Positions 1 to 5,655 of a stretch of 6,237 nt of DNA are shown one piece after another. The DNA comes from CAZBQG01 sp964493945 (GTDB lineage Bacteria > Pseudomonadota > Alphaproteobacteria > Rhodospirillales > UBA2165): NCBI GenBank assembly GCA_964493945.1, contig CAZBQG010000251.1:1-6237 (forward strand), read 5' to 3'. Made by a program: the position numbers and the translations under genes. The notes under the pieces were generated by a model. It saw only the letters and a program-made list of their open reading frames with translations. It ran no database searches and had not been told where the DNA came from. Every line of letters begins with the position of its first letter. Position 1 is the first letter of the stretch.

Positions 1-1
1 C

Positions 2-472
<471 letters not shown>

Positions 473-510
473 GGGGCGGCGGGGGCTGCCCTCAATTGGT
501 CAGCCGCCCC
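473..510. terminator. Possible shared hairpin between convergent rpoD and ABC permease genes
   Basis: GGGGCGGC at 473-480 is complementary to GCCGCCCC at 503-510, giving an 8-bp GC stem around a 22-nt loop just after the rpoD stop. The right arm lies inside the last codons of the permease gene on the opposite strand. A competing pairing of GGGGGCTG with CAGCCGCCCC is also possible. There is no T tract on either side, so this is not a typical intrinsic terminator. It could be a bidirectional or Rho-assisted end, or simply GC-rich sequence. Confidence 0.3.
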
Positions 511-1259
511 CGAATGGTGCGTCTTGCCCAAGCGAAAAGGGCCAATGATACCAATAGGATATAGGCCATATCCCAGACCGCCAGCCAGGTGAATTCACCG
601 GCAAAGGCGGCGCGTGATAGGCGCACCGGGTGCAACAGGGGCAAGACCTCCGAGACCACCAGCCAGACGCCTGAGAGGCGTTCTTCCAGGGGGAAGAAGA
701 CGCCAGAGAACAAAAAGAGTGGCGTCAAAAACAAGGTAAAATAAAAGCTGAACATGTCGATGGAGGGCACGCGGAGCGTGAAAGCCAGGCCAATGGCCGA
801 GAACAAAAGCCCGGTCAGGGGCACCACCAAAATGCCCAAAAGTCCCTGGGGCAGGGGTACCAGCCCAAAGAGCGCGGCGACCACAAAAAATCCTCCGCCA
901 TAGAGGCCGGCCCGGGTCAGGGCCCACAGAGTTTCGCCCATCAGGATATCGTCCGTATCGACAGGCGTCGTGAGCATGGCGTCATAGGCTTTTTCGAAGC
1001 TGAGGCGCACATAAATGTTGTAGGTCACCTCGAAGCTGGCCCCGTGCATGGCGGCCACCGCCAGCAGGCCGGGTGCCAGGAATTCGATATAACTCATGCC
1101 GCCCATTTGGTTGATGTAGGCGCCGAGCCCGATGCCGATGGCCGTCAAGTAAAAGACCGGCTCGAAGAAATTGGGCAAAATAGTGAGCTTCCAGTTGCGC
1201 CGGTACATCGACGCATTGCGCCGCCAGACCGATACCGCATGGCGAGGAGACAGGCTCAT
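492..1259 (-). CDS. ABC-2 type transporter permease, NodJ-like
   Basis: This 255-residue inner-membrane protein is the channel half of an ABC exporter. About six hydrophobic segments are visible, near residues 31-49, 58-76, 114-136, 139-162, 168-190 and 229-246. The ABC-2 family signature is present: LFLFSGVFFPLEERL around 181-195, followed by LPLLHPVRLSR around 206-216, as in NodJ and related permeases. Length and topology are normal for the family. The start is ATG at 1259, preceded by a good Shine-Dalgarno sequence (GGAGGG, 6 nt before the ATG). The ATG overlaps the TGA of the upstream ATPase gene as ATGA, a classic coupled junction that identifies the two as one transporter. The substrate is unknown. 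NodIJ of rhizobia export lipo-chitooligosaccharides, but homologues occur in many non-nodulating bacteria, so that substrate should not be assumed. Confidence 0.92.
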   Translation of the reverse strand: MSLSPRHAVSVWRRNASMYRRNWKLTILPNFFEPVFYLTAIGIGLGAYINQMGGMSYIEFLAPGLLAVAAMHGASFEVTYNIYVRLSFEKAYDAMLTTPVDTDDILMGETLWALTRAGLYGGGFFVVAALFGLVPLPQGLLGILVVPLTGLLFSAIGLAFTLRVPSIDMFSFYFTLFLTPLFLFSGVFFPLEERLSGVWLVVSEVLPLLHPVRLSRAAFAGEFTWLAVWDMAYILLVSLALFAWARRTIRGRLTN

Positions 1260-2188
1260 GCGCCGCCCTCCAGGCTTGTTCCGGTGAGCAGCAGGAACAC
1301 ATCTTCCAGATTGGCCGGGCGGGTGATGTGGGGCCGCTCTCCTCCCCCGTCCAGGGTATGGATGGCTTCAACGACCCCGGCTCCATCATCGGCAAAAATC
1401 ATCAGGCGGCTGCCCGCCCGCAGGCTGCGGAGCCCGCCGCCCAGCCTGTCCAGCAATTGCTCCCCCTCGGCTTCCGTGCAACCCAACTCCACCGCCTGGG
1501 GGGCCAGATGGCGGGTGATGAGGTCTTCGGGCACGCCCCGGGCGATGGCTTTCCCTCCATCCATGATCACCACGGAATCGCAAAGGCGCTGGGCTTCGTC
1601 CATGTAATGGGTGGTAATCAGGACGGTGGTTCCAGCCCCGCCCAATTTCCGGATGCGCGACCAGAGCGCATGGCGCACGGCCGGATCGAGCCCGGTGGTC
1701 GGCTCATCCAGAATGAGCAATTCGGGGCTGTTCATCAGGGAGAGGGCCACCGCCAGGCGCCGCTTGAAGCCGCCGGAAAGCTTTTCCACCGCCAGATCGG
1801 CATGGGATTCCAGATCGAGAAAATGGATCAGCTCGTTCACCCGGTTGCTCAGCGCCGCCCCACCCAACAGGTGATAGCGTCCAAACACGGTGAGATTTTC
1901 CCGGGGGCTCAGCGCGTCGATCAGCACATTGTCTTGCAAGGTAACGCCCAAGCGGGCCCGCACCGGGCGCGGATCACGGGTAATGTCGGTGCCAAAGACC
2001 CGCACACTGCCCGCATCCGGCCGGGTGACACCATAGATCATGCGCAAAAGCGTCGTCTTGCCCGCCCCGTTGGGCCCCAGAAGACCCAGGCGGGCGCCAT
2101 TGGGCACGCTCAGATCGAAGCCGTCGACTACCGGACGGCCATCAAATTTTTTGCCGACGCAATTTAGTTCAATGACCGGCTCAGCCAT
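1256..2188 (-). CDS. ABC transporter ATP-binding protein, NodI-like
   Basis: This is the nucleotide-binding subunit (310 residues from the chosen start) that powers the permease encoded directly downstream. Visible motifs, numbered from MAEPVIEL, are Walker A GPNGAGKT (38-45), Q-loop Q85 in GVTLQDN, signature LSGGFKRR (137-144), Walker B LLILDEP (157-163), D-loop GLDP (166-169) and the switch histidine H194 in ITTHYMDEA. The C-terminal third (about 230-310) is the extra region usual in NodI/DrrA/CcmA-type exporter ATPases. I start at ATG 2188 rather than at the in-frame upstream ATG 2296. The extra 36 residues are Pro/Gly/Arg-rich with no homology, lie wholly within gluQ, and the ABC fold begins right after 2188. 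That ATG overlaps the gluQ stop by 8 bp (ATGGCTGA), so coupled translation is likely; its own Shine-Dalgarno sequence is weak. Confidence 0.93.
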   Translation of the reverse strand: MAEPVIELNCVGKKFDGRPVVDGFDLSVPNGARLGLLGPNGAGKTTLLRMIYGVTRPDAGSVRVFGTDITRDPRPVRARLGVTLQDNVLIDALSPRENLTVFGRYHLLGGAALSNRVNELIHFLDLESHADLAVEKLSGGFKRRLAVALSLMNSPELLILDEPTTGLDPAVRHALWSRIRKLGGAGTTVLITTHYMDEAQRLCDSVVIMDGGKAIARGVPEDLITRHLAPQAVELGCTEAEGEQLLDRLGGGLRSLRAGSRLMIFADDGAGVVEAIHTLDGGGERPHITRPANLEDVFLLLTGTSLEGGA

Positions 2189-3020
2189 CCGCCAACCCGC
2201 TGAGCGCCCGCACTTCGTCCGGGCTTTTGCCGGCGCCCCGGAGTGCCCGCAAGGTGAGGTCCTTGTCCCGTTTGGCCAGGCGGCGGCCAGTTTCATCTGT
2301 CACCAGCCCGTGGTGGCGGTAGGCGGGCGCATCCAGATCCAGCAGGGCCTGCAACAAGCGGTGCAAATGGGCCGCCTCGGCCAAATCCTCCCCCCGGGTG
2401 ACCAGCGTCACCCCCTGTGCATGATCATCCAGGGTGGCCGAAAGATGATAGCTGCAGGGCAAATCCTTGCGGGCCAGAACCACGTCACCGAAAATTTTGG
2501 GCCGCGCTTTCTGTTCCCCTTGATCGGCATGAAGCCAGGTGAGATCGCCCACCGCACCCCGCGCCCGTTCCATATCAAGGCGCAGCGCGAAGGCGGCCCC
2601 TGTATTGAGCCGCATGATCCGCTGCTCCCCATCCAACCCCAAACATGTGCCGGGGTATAGGGGCCCGTCGGGGCCGTGGGGGGCCTGTCCTGCTCGCTCG
2701 ATCTCGGCCTGGATTTCCTTGCGGGTGCAAAAGCAGGGATAGATCAGTTTTTTTTCCTCCAATTTGCCCAATGCCTGGTGGTAATCCGCCAGATAATCGG
2801 ACTGGCGGCGCACCGGGGTTTCCCATTTCAGTCCCAGCCAGGCCAGGTCCTCGTAAATTGCGTCCTCGAATTGAGGGCGGCAGCGGGTCTCGTCGATATC
2901 TTCAATGCGCAACAGAAAACGCCCGCCATCAGCATTTGCCTGGGCGAACAAGGCCGAATAGGCATGGCCCAGATGCAGGTAACCGCTGGGCGAAGGCGCG
3001 AAACGGGTGACGGTTTCCAT
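2181..3020 (-). CDS. gluQ: Glutamyl-Q tRNA(Asp) synthetase (GluQ-RS)
   Basis: GluQ-RS is a shortened paralogue of glutamyl-tRNA synthetase that attaches glutamate to the queuosine at wobble position 34 of tRNA(Asp). It lacks the anticodon-binding domain. The 279-residue length is typical, against about 470 for GluRS. Visible features are RFAPSPSGYLHLGHA (7-20), holding the HIGH-like motif HLGH (16-19), and the LLRIEDID motif (36-43). Zinc ligands C96, C98, Y122 and C126 match the Cys-Cys-Tyr-Cys site of E. coli YadB. A KMSKS-like loop, RLAKRDKD, lies at 247-254. I chose ATG 3020 because METVTRFAPSPSG is where the family begins. The frame stays open upstream to ATG 3098, but that stretch is non-conserved and overlaps the divergent esterase gene. 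A GGAG lies 14 nt before ATG 3020, which is a long spacing. First gene of a three-gene overlapping operon with the ABC exporter. Confidence 0.95.
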   Translation of the reverse strand: METVTRFAPSPSGYLHLGHAYSALFAQANADGGRFLLRIEDIDETRCRPQFEDAIYEDLAWLGLKWETPVRRQSDYLADYHQALGKLEEKKLIYPCFCTRKEIQAEIERAGQAPHGPDGPLYPGTCLGLDGEQRIMRLNTGAAFALRLDMERARGAVGDLTWLHADQGEQKARPKIFGDVVLARKDLPCSYHLSATLDDHAQGVTLVTRGEDLAEAAHLHRLLQALLDLDAPAYRHHGLVTDETGRRLAKRDKDLTLRALRGAGKSPDEVRALSGLADG

Positions 3021-3079
3021 AAGGTCTTTTATTTCTCCAAAGTCTTTTATTTTCCATGGGCACATTTTAAGCTCAGGGC
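3021..3079. promoter_or_regulatory. Divergent intergenic region with an imperfect 18-bp tandem repeat
   Basis: This 59-bp AT-rich spacer separates the divergent starts of gluQ (-) and the esterase (+) and must hold the promoter or promoters for both, unless those lie inside the genes. Its main feature is a tandem duplication. GTCTTTTATTT occurs at 3024-3034 and again at 3042-3052, an 18-bp period with similar flanks. In the gluQ direction each unit reads roughly GGAxAAATAAAAGACxTT, so the GGA(G/A) Shine-Dalgarno-like element is duplicated upstream of the gluQ ATG. No -35/-10 pair is convincing enough to name. Confidence 0.4.
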
Positions 3080-3754
3080 ATGAACGGGGTGGAACCATTA
3101 TCGGGCCCCTCGGCGGAACCCAGATCGGGCGGCCCAGCCCGCCAGCTGATCATCCTTTTGCATGGACGGGGCGCCAATGGCAATGATCTCTTGGGCCTGG
3201 CGCCCCCATTTTCGGAACTTCTGCCCGATGCCCGCTTCGCCGCCCCCAATGCGCCTTTCGTCTGCGAGCAATCTTTTGGCGGGTTTGAATGGTTTCATCT
3301 GGAAGACCGTCAGCCCCGTTCTTTCCTGGATGGTGCCAGGGCCGCGGGGCCCCAGTTGGATGCGTTCATCGATCAGGAACTGGCGGCATCTGGGCTGGGC
3401 GTGGACAAGCTGGCCCTGGTCGGATTTTCCCAAGGCACCATGATGAGCCTGTTTGTCGGCCTCAGGCGGGCGGAAAATGTCGCCTGTATTCTGGGCTTTT
3501 CAGGCAGGCTGGTGGGGGCGGAGGAATTGTCCCATGAAATCACCGCCCGCCCGCCGGTCAGCCTGATCACTGGTGATGCGGATGAACTGATCCCGCCCGA
3601 AGCCCTGCCTGAAGCGGCCAAGGCCCTGAAAGCGGCCGGTGTGCCCGTCGAAGCCCATGTCAGGCCGGGCCTGGGCCACGGCATCGACCAAGAGGGCGTG
3701 GAAATCGGGCGCCGCTTCGTGGCCCGTAATCTGGGAATCAAGCTAACCAGTTGA
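3080..3754 (+). CDS. Carboxylesterase/phospholipase-family alpha/beta hydrolase (YpfH/APT1-like)
   Basis: This 224-residue cytoplasmic serine hydrolase belongs to the phospholipase/carboxylesterase family (E. coli YpfH, Pseudomonas carboxylesterase, eukaryotic acyl-protein thioesterase 1). Visible are the oxyanion-loop motif LLHGRGANGND (26-36) and the nucleophile elbow GFSQG (115-119) with S117. The acid is probably D168 in TGDADELIP, by alignment with the DPLVP aspartate of APT1, and the catalytic histidine is H200 in GLGHGI. The order Ser-Asp-His and the length are normal. There is no signal peptide. The natural substrate cannot be told; these enzymes cleave short-chain esters or lysophospholipids. 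The start at ATG 3080 has only a weak purine stretch before it (CAGGG, close to the ATG). The first 20 residues are variable in the family, so the start could lie further in. The stop is TGA, 49 bp before the HNH gene, probably co-transcribed. Confidence 0.9.
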   Translation: MNGVEPLSGPSAEPRSGGPARQLIILLHGRGANGNDLLGLAPPFSELLPDARFAAPNAPFVCEQSFGGFEWFHLEDRQPRSFLDGARAAGPQLDAFIDQELAASGLGVDKLALVGFSQGTMMSLFVGLRRAENVACILGFSGRLVGAEELSHEITARPPVSLITGDADELIPPEALPEAAKALKAAGVPVEAHVRPGLGHGIDQEGVEIGRRFVARNLGIKLTS

Positions 3755-3803
3755 AACTTGGGGTTTGGCCGCTATGCTGGGCTCCAAATGGGGGTACCCG
3801 GCC

Positions 3804-4367
3804 ATGGAATTGGCCCTGGATAATTGTCCCGCGCTAGTCTTGAACGCCGATTTTCGGCCGCTCAATTACTTCCCCTTGTCCTTATGGTCGTGGCAGGACG
3901 CGGTCAAGGCCGTCTTTCTGGACCGGGTCAGTGTGTTGGGTGAATATAACCGCACGGTCAGCTCGCCAAGCTGGGAGATGGCCGTCCCCTCGGTCATTGC
4001 GCTCAAACGTTATATCCATCTCTCCAGGCGCCCGGCCTTCACCCGCTTCAATGTCTTCCTCCGCGACAGCTTTGCCTGCCAATATTGCGGCACGGCGCAC
4101 TCGACCCAGGATCTGACCTTCGATCATCTTCTGCCCCGCTCGCTGGGCGGGCGCACGGAATGGACCAATGTGGTGACCGCCTGCGCGCCCTGCAATCTGC
4201 GCAAGGGCAACAAACTGCCGCGCGATGCCCATATGTCGGTCAGGCGAAAGCCGGTGCAGCCCACCAATCAGCAACTGCAGCGGGTCGGGCGCGGCTTCCC
4301 GCCCAATTACCTGCATGAAAGCTGGCGCGATTTCCTCTATTGGGACAGCGAGTTGGAACCCATTTAG
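3804..4367 (+). CDS. HNH endonuclease-family protein
   Basis: This 187-residue protein has an HNH (beta-beta-alpha metal) nuclease fold in its second half. The N-terminal part, PALVLNADFRPLNYFPLSLWSWQDAVKAVFLDRV (9-42), is the conserved lead-in of a family widespread in alphaproteobacteria. The zinc-binding pairs CQYC (C92, C95) and CAPC (C127, C130) bracket the catalytic strand LTFDHLLPRSLGG (104-116). D107-H108 is the expected general-base position, with N121 and N131 in the following loop and helix. All expected key residues are present, so it is probably active. The cellular role of this family is not settled; it is usually chromosomal and single, not part of an evident restriction system. 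I chose ATG 3804, with GGGGG 9 nt upstream, because conservation starts here. In-frame alternatives are ATG 3774 and TTG 3765. Downstream of the esterase and close to gluQ, an arrangement I recall from other alphaproteobacteria. Confidence 0.88.
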   Translation: MELALDNCPALVLNADFRPLNYFPLSLWSWQDAVKAVFLDRVSVLGEYNRTVSSPSWEMAVPSVIALKRYIHLSRRPAFTRFNVFLRDSFACQYCGTAHSTQDLTFDHLLPRSLGGRTEWTNVVTACAPCNLRKGNKLPRDAHMSVRRKPVQPTNQQLQRVGRGFPPNYLHESWRDFLYWDSELEPI

Positions 4368-4378
4368 ACGCAAGAGGT

Positions 4379-4406
4379 TTGACAGGGCGGGACCGATCCC
4401 TATACT
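4379..4406 (+). promoter_or_regulatory. Near-consensus sigma-70 promoter for rpsD
   Basis: A perfect -35 box TTGACA (4379-4384) is separated by 16 bp from TATACT (4401-4406, five of six matches to TATAAT). It starts 12 bp after the HNH stop codon. The inferred transcription start is near 4413, giving a leader of about 87 nt before rpsD. A promoter this strong suits a ribosomal protein gene read by the RpoD at the left of this window. Confidence 0.8.
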
Positions 4407-4412
4407 GCGCCG

Positions 4413-4499
4413 CTTCATTCCCGGGAAAGTGGGTTTCAACGCCCCGTCCATCCGGAACTACCGGGACAAATACAGCACCTGAAAAAACGGGACAAATAA
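4413..4499 (+). promoter_or_regulatory. rpsD 5' leader with repeated element, possible autoregulatory region
   Basis: The inferred untranslated leader holds a perfect 10-bp palindrome TTCCCGGGAA (4418-4427) just after the likely start point. A small potential hairpin, CCGG (4452-4455) with CCGG (4461-4464), follows. The 11-mer CGGGACAAATA is directly repeated at 4462-4472 and 4488-4498. The second copy carries the GGGA that acts as the rpsD Shine-Dalgarno sequence, 7 nt before ATG 4500; the first copy is an upstream duplicate with no start codon behind it. S4 is known to repress its own operon in other bacteria by binding a leader RNA. Whether this leader does the same is inference. Confidence 0.4.
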
Positions 4500-5114
4500 A
4501 TGACCAAACGCATACGCGCGAAATACAAGATTGACCGCCGGCTCCGGGTTAATTTGTGGGGCCGCCCCAAGAGCCCCTATAACCGCCGCGATTACGGCCC
4601 CGGCCTGCACGGCCAGCGCCGCCGCAAACAATCCGACTTCGGCACCCAGTTGCAGGCCAAACAGAAGCTCAAGGGTTTTTACGGGAATATCGGCGAGCGC
4701 CAGTTCCGCCGCTATTACCAGGAAGCCGTGCGCCGCAAGGGTGACACGTCGGAAAACCTGATCGGTCTGTTGGAACGGCGCCTGGACGCGGTGATCTACC
4801 GCATGAAATTCGTCCCCACCGTCTTTTCGGCCCGCCAGTTCGTCAATCACGGACATATCCGGGTCAACGGCAAGCGGGTCAATATTCCGTCTTATCGGGT
4901 GAAAGACGGCGATGTGATCGAGGTTAAGGAAAAATCCCGCGAAATTCCCATGGTGCTGGACGCCATCGGCTCGCCCGAGCGCGATCTGCCCGATTACATG
5001 GAAGTGGATTATTCCAAGATGCACGGCACCTACACCCGCCAGCCCCTGCTGGCCGATGTACCCTATGCCGTGCAGATGGAACCCAATCTGGTCATCGAAT
5101 TCTACTCGCGCTGA
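4500..5114 (+). CDS. rpsD: 30S ribosomal protein S4
   Basis: S4 is a primary 16S rRNA-binding protein that nucleates assembly of the 30S body and helps maintain decoding accuracy; in enterobacteria it also represses its own operon. The 204-residue length is standard. The N-terminal domain reads MTKRIRAKYKIDRRL, then NLWGRPKSPYNRRDYGPG (18-35), HGQRRRKQSDFG (37-48) and AKQKLKGFYGNIGERQFRR (53-71). The S4 RNA-binding domain covers about 93-142 (RRLDAVIYRMKF ... ARQFVNHGHIRVNGKRVNIPS). There are no cysteines, so this is the C-minus form without the N-terminal zinc site, as usual in alphaproteobacteria. It is a single-gene unit here with its own promoter and terminator, not in an alpha operon with rpsM, rpsK and rpoA, which is the normal alphaproteobacterial arrangement. 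Confidence 0.98.
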   Translation: MTKRIRAKYKIDRRLRVNLWGRPKSPYNRRDYGPGLHGQRRRKQSDFGTQLQAKQKLKGFYGNIGERQFRRYYQEAVRRKGDTSENLIGLLERRLDAVIYRMKFVPTVFSARQFVNHGHIRVNGKRVNIPSYRVKDGDVIEVKEKSREIPMVLDAIGSPERDLPDYMEVDYSKMHGTYTRQPLLADVPYAVQMEPNLVIEFYSR

Positions 5115-5136
5115 TTAAGCCTCAGCGCGGACAGGC

Positions 5137-5165
5137 AAAAGGCCGCCCAAGGGCGGCTTTTTTAT
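5137..5165 (+). terminator. Intrinsic terminator of rpsD
   Basis: GCCGCC (5142-5147) pairs with GGCGGC (5152-5157) around a CAAG loop. It is preceded by AAAAG and followed by TTTTTTATTT, so the A run can extend the stem. It lies 23 nt after the rpsD stop. This is a textbook Rho-independent terminator and separates rpsD from the unusual gene to the right. Confidence 0.92.
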
Positions 5166-5178
5166 TTGATTTCAGGCG

Positions 5179-5206
5179 TTGATGTGTGTCTATTGATAAT
5201 CATAAT
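5179..5206 (+). promoter_or_regulatory. Candidate promoter of the split Pro/Gly-rich gene
   Basis: In the markedly AT-rich stretch 5166-5262, TTGATG (5179-5184) is followed after 16 bp by CATAAT (5201-5206), five of six matches to TATAAT. A second possibility is TTGATA (5193-5198) with TATGAA (5217-5222) at 18 bp. Either would give a leader of roughly 35-50 nt before the ATG at 5264. The call rests on box similarity and position between a terminator and a strong ribosome binding site. Confidence 0.35.
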
Positions 5207-5207
5207 A
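5189..5207 (+). promoter_or_regulatory. Fur-box-like operator overlapping the candidate promoter
   Basis: Compared with the classical 19-bp Fur box GATAATGATAATCATTATC, the bases 5189-5207 match at 14 of 19 positions, including the uninterrupted core GATAATCAT at 5195-5203. It overlaps the candidate -10 box, where a repressor would block polymerase. This is sequence similarity only. AT-rich DNA gives such matches by chance, and many alphaproteobacteria use Irr or RirA rather than Fur for iron control. Confidence 0.3.
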
Positions 5208-5250
5208 AAACAATGATATGAACGCATTTTCGTTTCTATTTTTGTAACTT

Positions 5251-5296
5251 AAGGAGACTTGCCATGAAAAACGCCGGGACGCCTTTTCAAGCCTGA
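5251..5296 (+). other. Strong ribosome binding site and 10-codon frame with start of the split gene
   Basis: AAGGAGA (5251-5257) lies 6 nt before ATG 5264, the best Shine-Dalgarno/start combination in the window. Read as written, the ATG opens only MKNAGTPFQA and then TGA (5294-5296). If the run of five A at 5267-5271 had one more A, the frame would instead read MKKRRDAFSSLTDNRTLGQI and continue into the long frame ending at 5655. I therefore take this as the true start of the downstream gene, with the frame lost in the A run. A real 10-residue leader peptide is the less likely alternative. Confidence 0.6.
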
Positions 5297-5322
5297 CCGA
5301 CAACCGGACCCTCGGGCAGATC

Positions 5323-5422
5323 TTTTATCCATACATGGGCGAAGAAGAGCCGGAACCCCCTCTGCCCCCTTTGGTGCACGGGGGCGAGCGGACTGCCGCG
5401 GAAGTCCTTTATCCCAACATGG
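5323..5422 (+). repeat. Two-copy internal motif repeat in the split gene (84-nt period)
   Basis: TTTTATCCATACATGG (5323-5338) and CTTTATCCCAACATGG (5407-5422) match at 13 of 16 bases, 84 nt or exactly 28 codons apart. At protein level both copies read R-T-x4-[IV]-[FL]-Y-P-x-M in the same frame. In-frame spacing and conservative changes point to selection on the protein. Confidence 0.6.
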
Positions 5423-5655
5423 ACGGGCCCGGCGGGCCGGGCCACAGCCCAGGCCGGAAGGAACCGGGTCTCCCCTATGATGGGCCTGGCTTCGGCTTCG
5501 GTAATATGCTCAGACGGGCAGCGGCCCTCATCGCTTCAAACCAGAGAAAGGCCGAAACACCCGCCCCGGTCCCGCCGCCGCCCACGCCGCCGGTGGTCCG
5601 CCTGCCGCCATTCCCCTCTCTTCCCAAACCCGGACAACAGCCCCTGCCAAAATAG
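5335..5655 (+). pseudogene. N-terminal part of an unrecognised Pro/Gly-rich protein, frame broken at both ends
   Basis: From ATG 5335 this frame gives 106 residues, but it is clearly open and coding-like further up, back to the A run at 5267-5271. ATG 5335 has no Shine-Dalgarno sequence, so it is probably an internal methionine (residue 25 of the restored protein). In restored numbering, an 11-residue motif occurs twice, 28 residues apart: RTLGQIFYPYM at 15-25 and RTAAEVLYPNM at 43-53. Between and after these come acidic Pro-rich stretches (EEEPEPPLPPL), a Gly/Pro segment (DGPGGPG) and a short helical piece (NMLRRAAALIASNQRK). A polyproline run (PAPVPPPPTPPVVRLPP) follows, and the frame meets TAG at 5653. 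No signal peptide, membrane segment or known domain is seen. Reading one extra A at AAAA (5649-5652) leads straight into the next open frame. It may be a pseudogene, a sequencing artefact or a recoded gene; I do not recognise the family. Confidence 0.55.

Noticed and set aside
1328..2167. Long open frame (279 codons) on the + strand opposite the ABC ATPase gene
   Set aside because: It is antisense to a gene with all ABC motifs, has no ribosome binding site or recognisable domain, and is the usual GC-rich mirror frame.
2189..2296. 36-residue N-terminal extension of the ABC ATPase from ATG 2296
   Set aside because: The residues are non-conserved, lie entirely within gluQ, and the family fold begins at ATG 2188.
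3021..3098. 26-residue N-terminal extension of GluQ-RS from ATG 3098
   Set aside because: It would overlap the start of the divergent esterase gene, and GluQ-RS proteins begin near TRFAPSPSG. The tandem repeat explains why the frame is open.
3882..4451. Open frame of 189 codons on the - strand opposite the HNH gene
   Set aside because: Antisense to a gene with intact zinc and HNH motifs. It runs through the rpsD promoter and has no support of its own.
4458..5024. Open frame of 188 codons on the - strand opposite rpsD
   Set aside because: Fully antisense to rpsD. Its His/Ala/Leu-rich translation is the mirror of a highly conserved gene, with no start signal.
5267..5272. Classical X XXY YYZ slippery heptamer at the first frame break
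   Set aside because: The run is AAAAAC preceded by G of the ATG, so the heptamer would be G AAA AAC, and the P-site tRNA could not re-pair well after a -1 step. Slippage at codon 2 is also unlikely.
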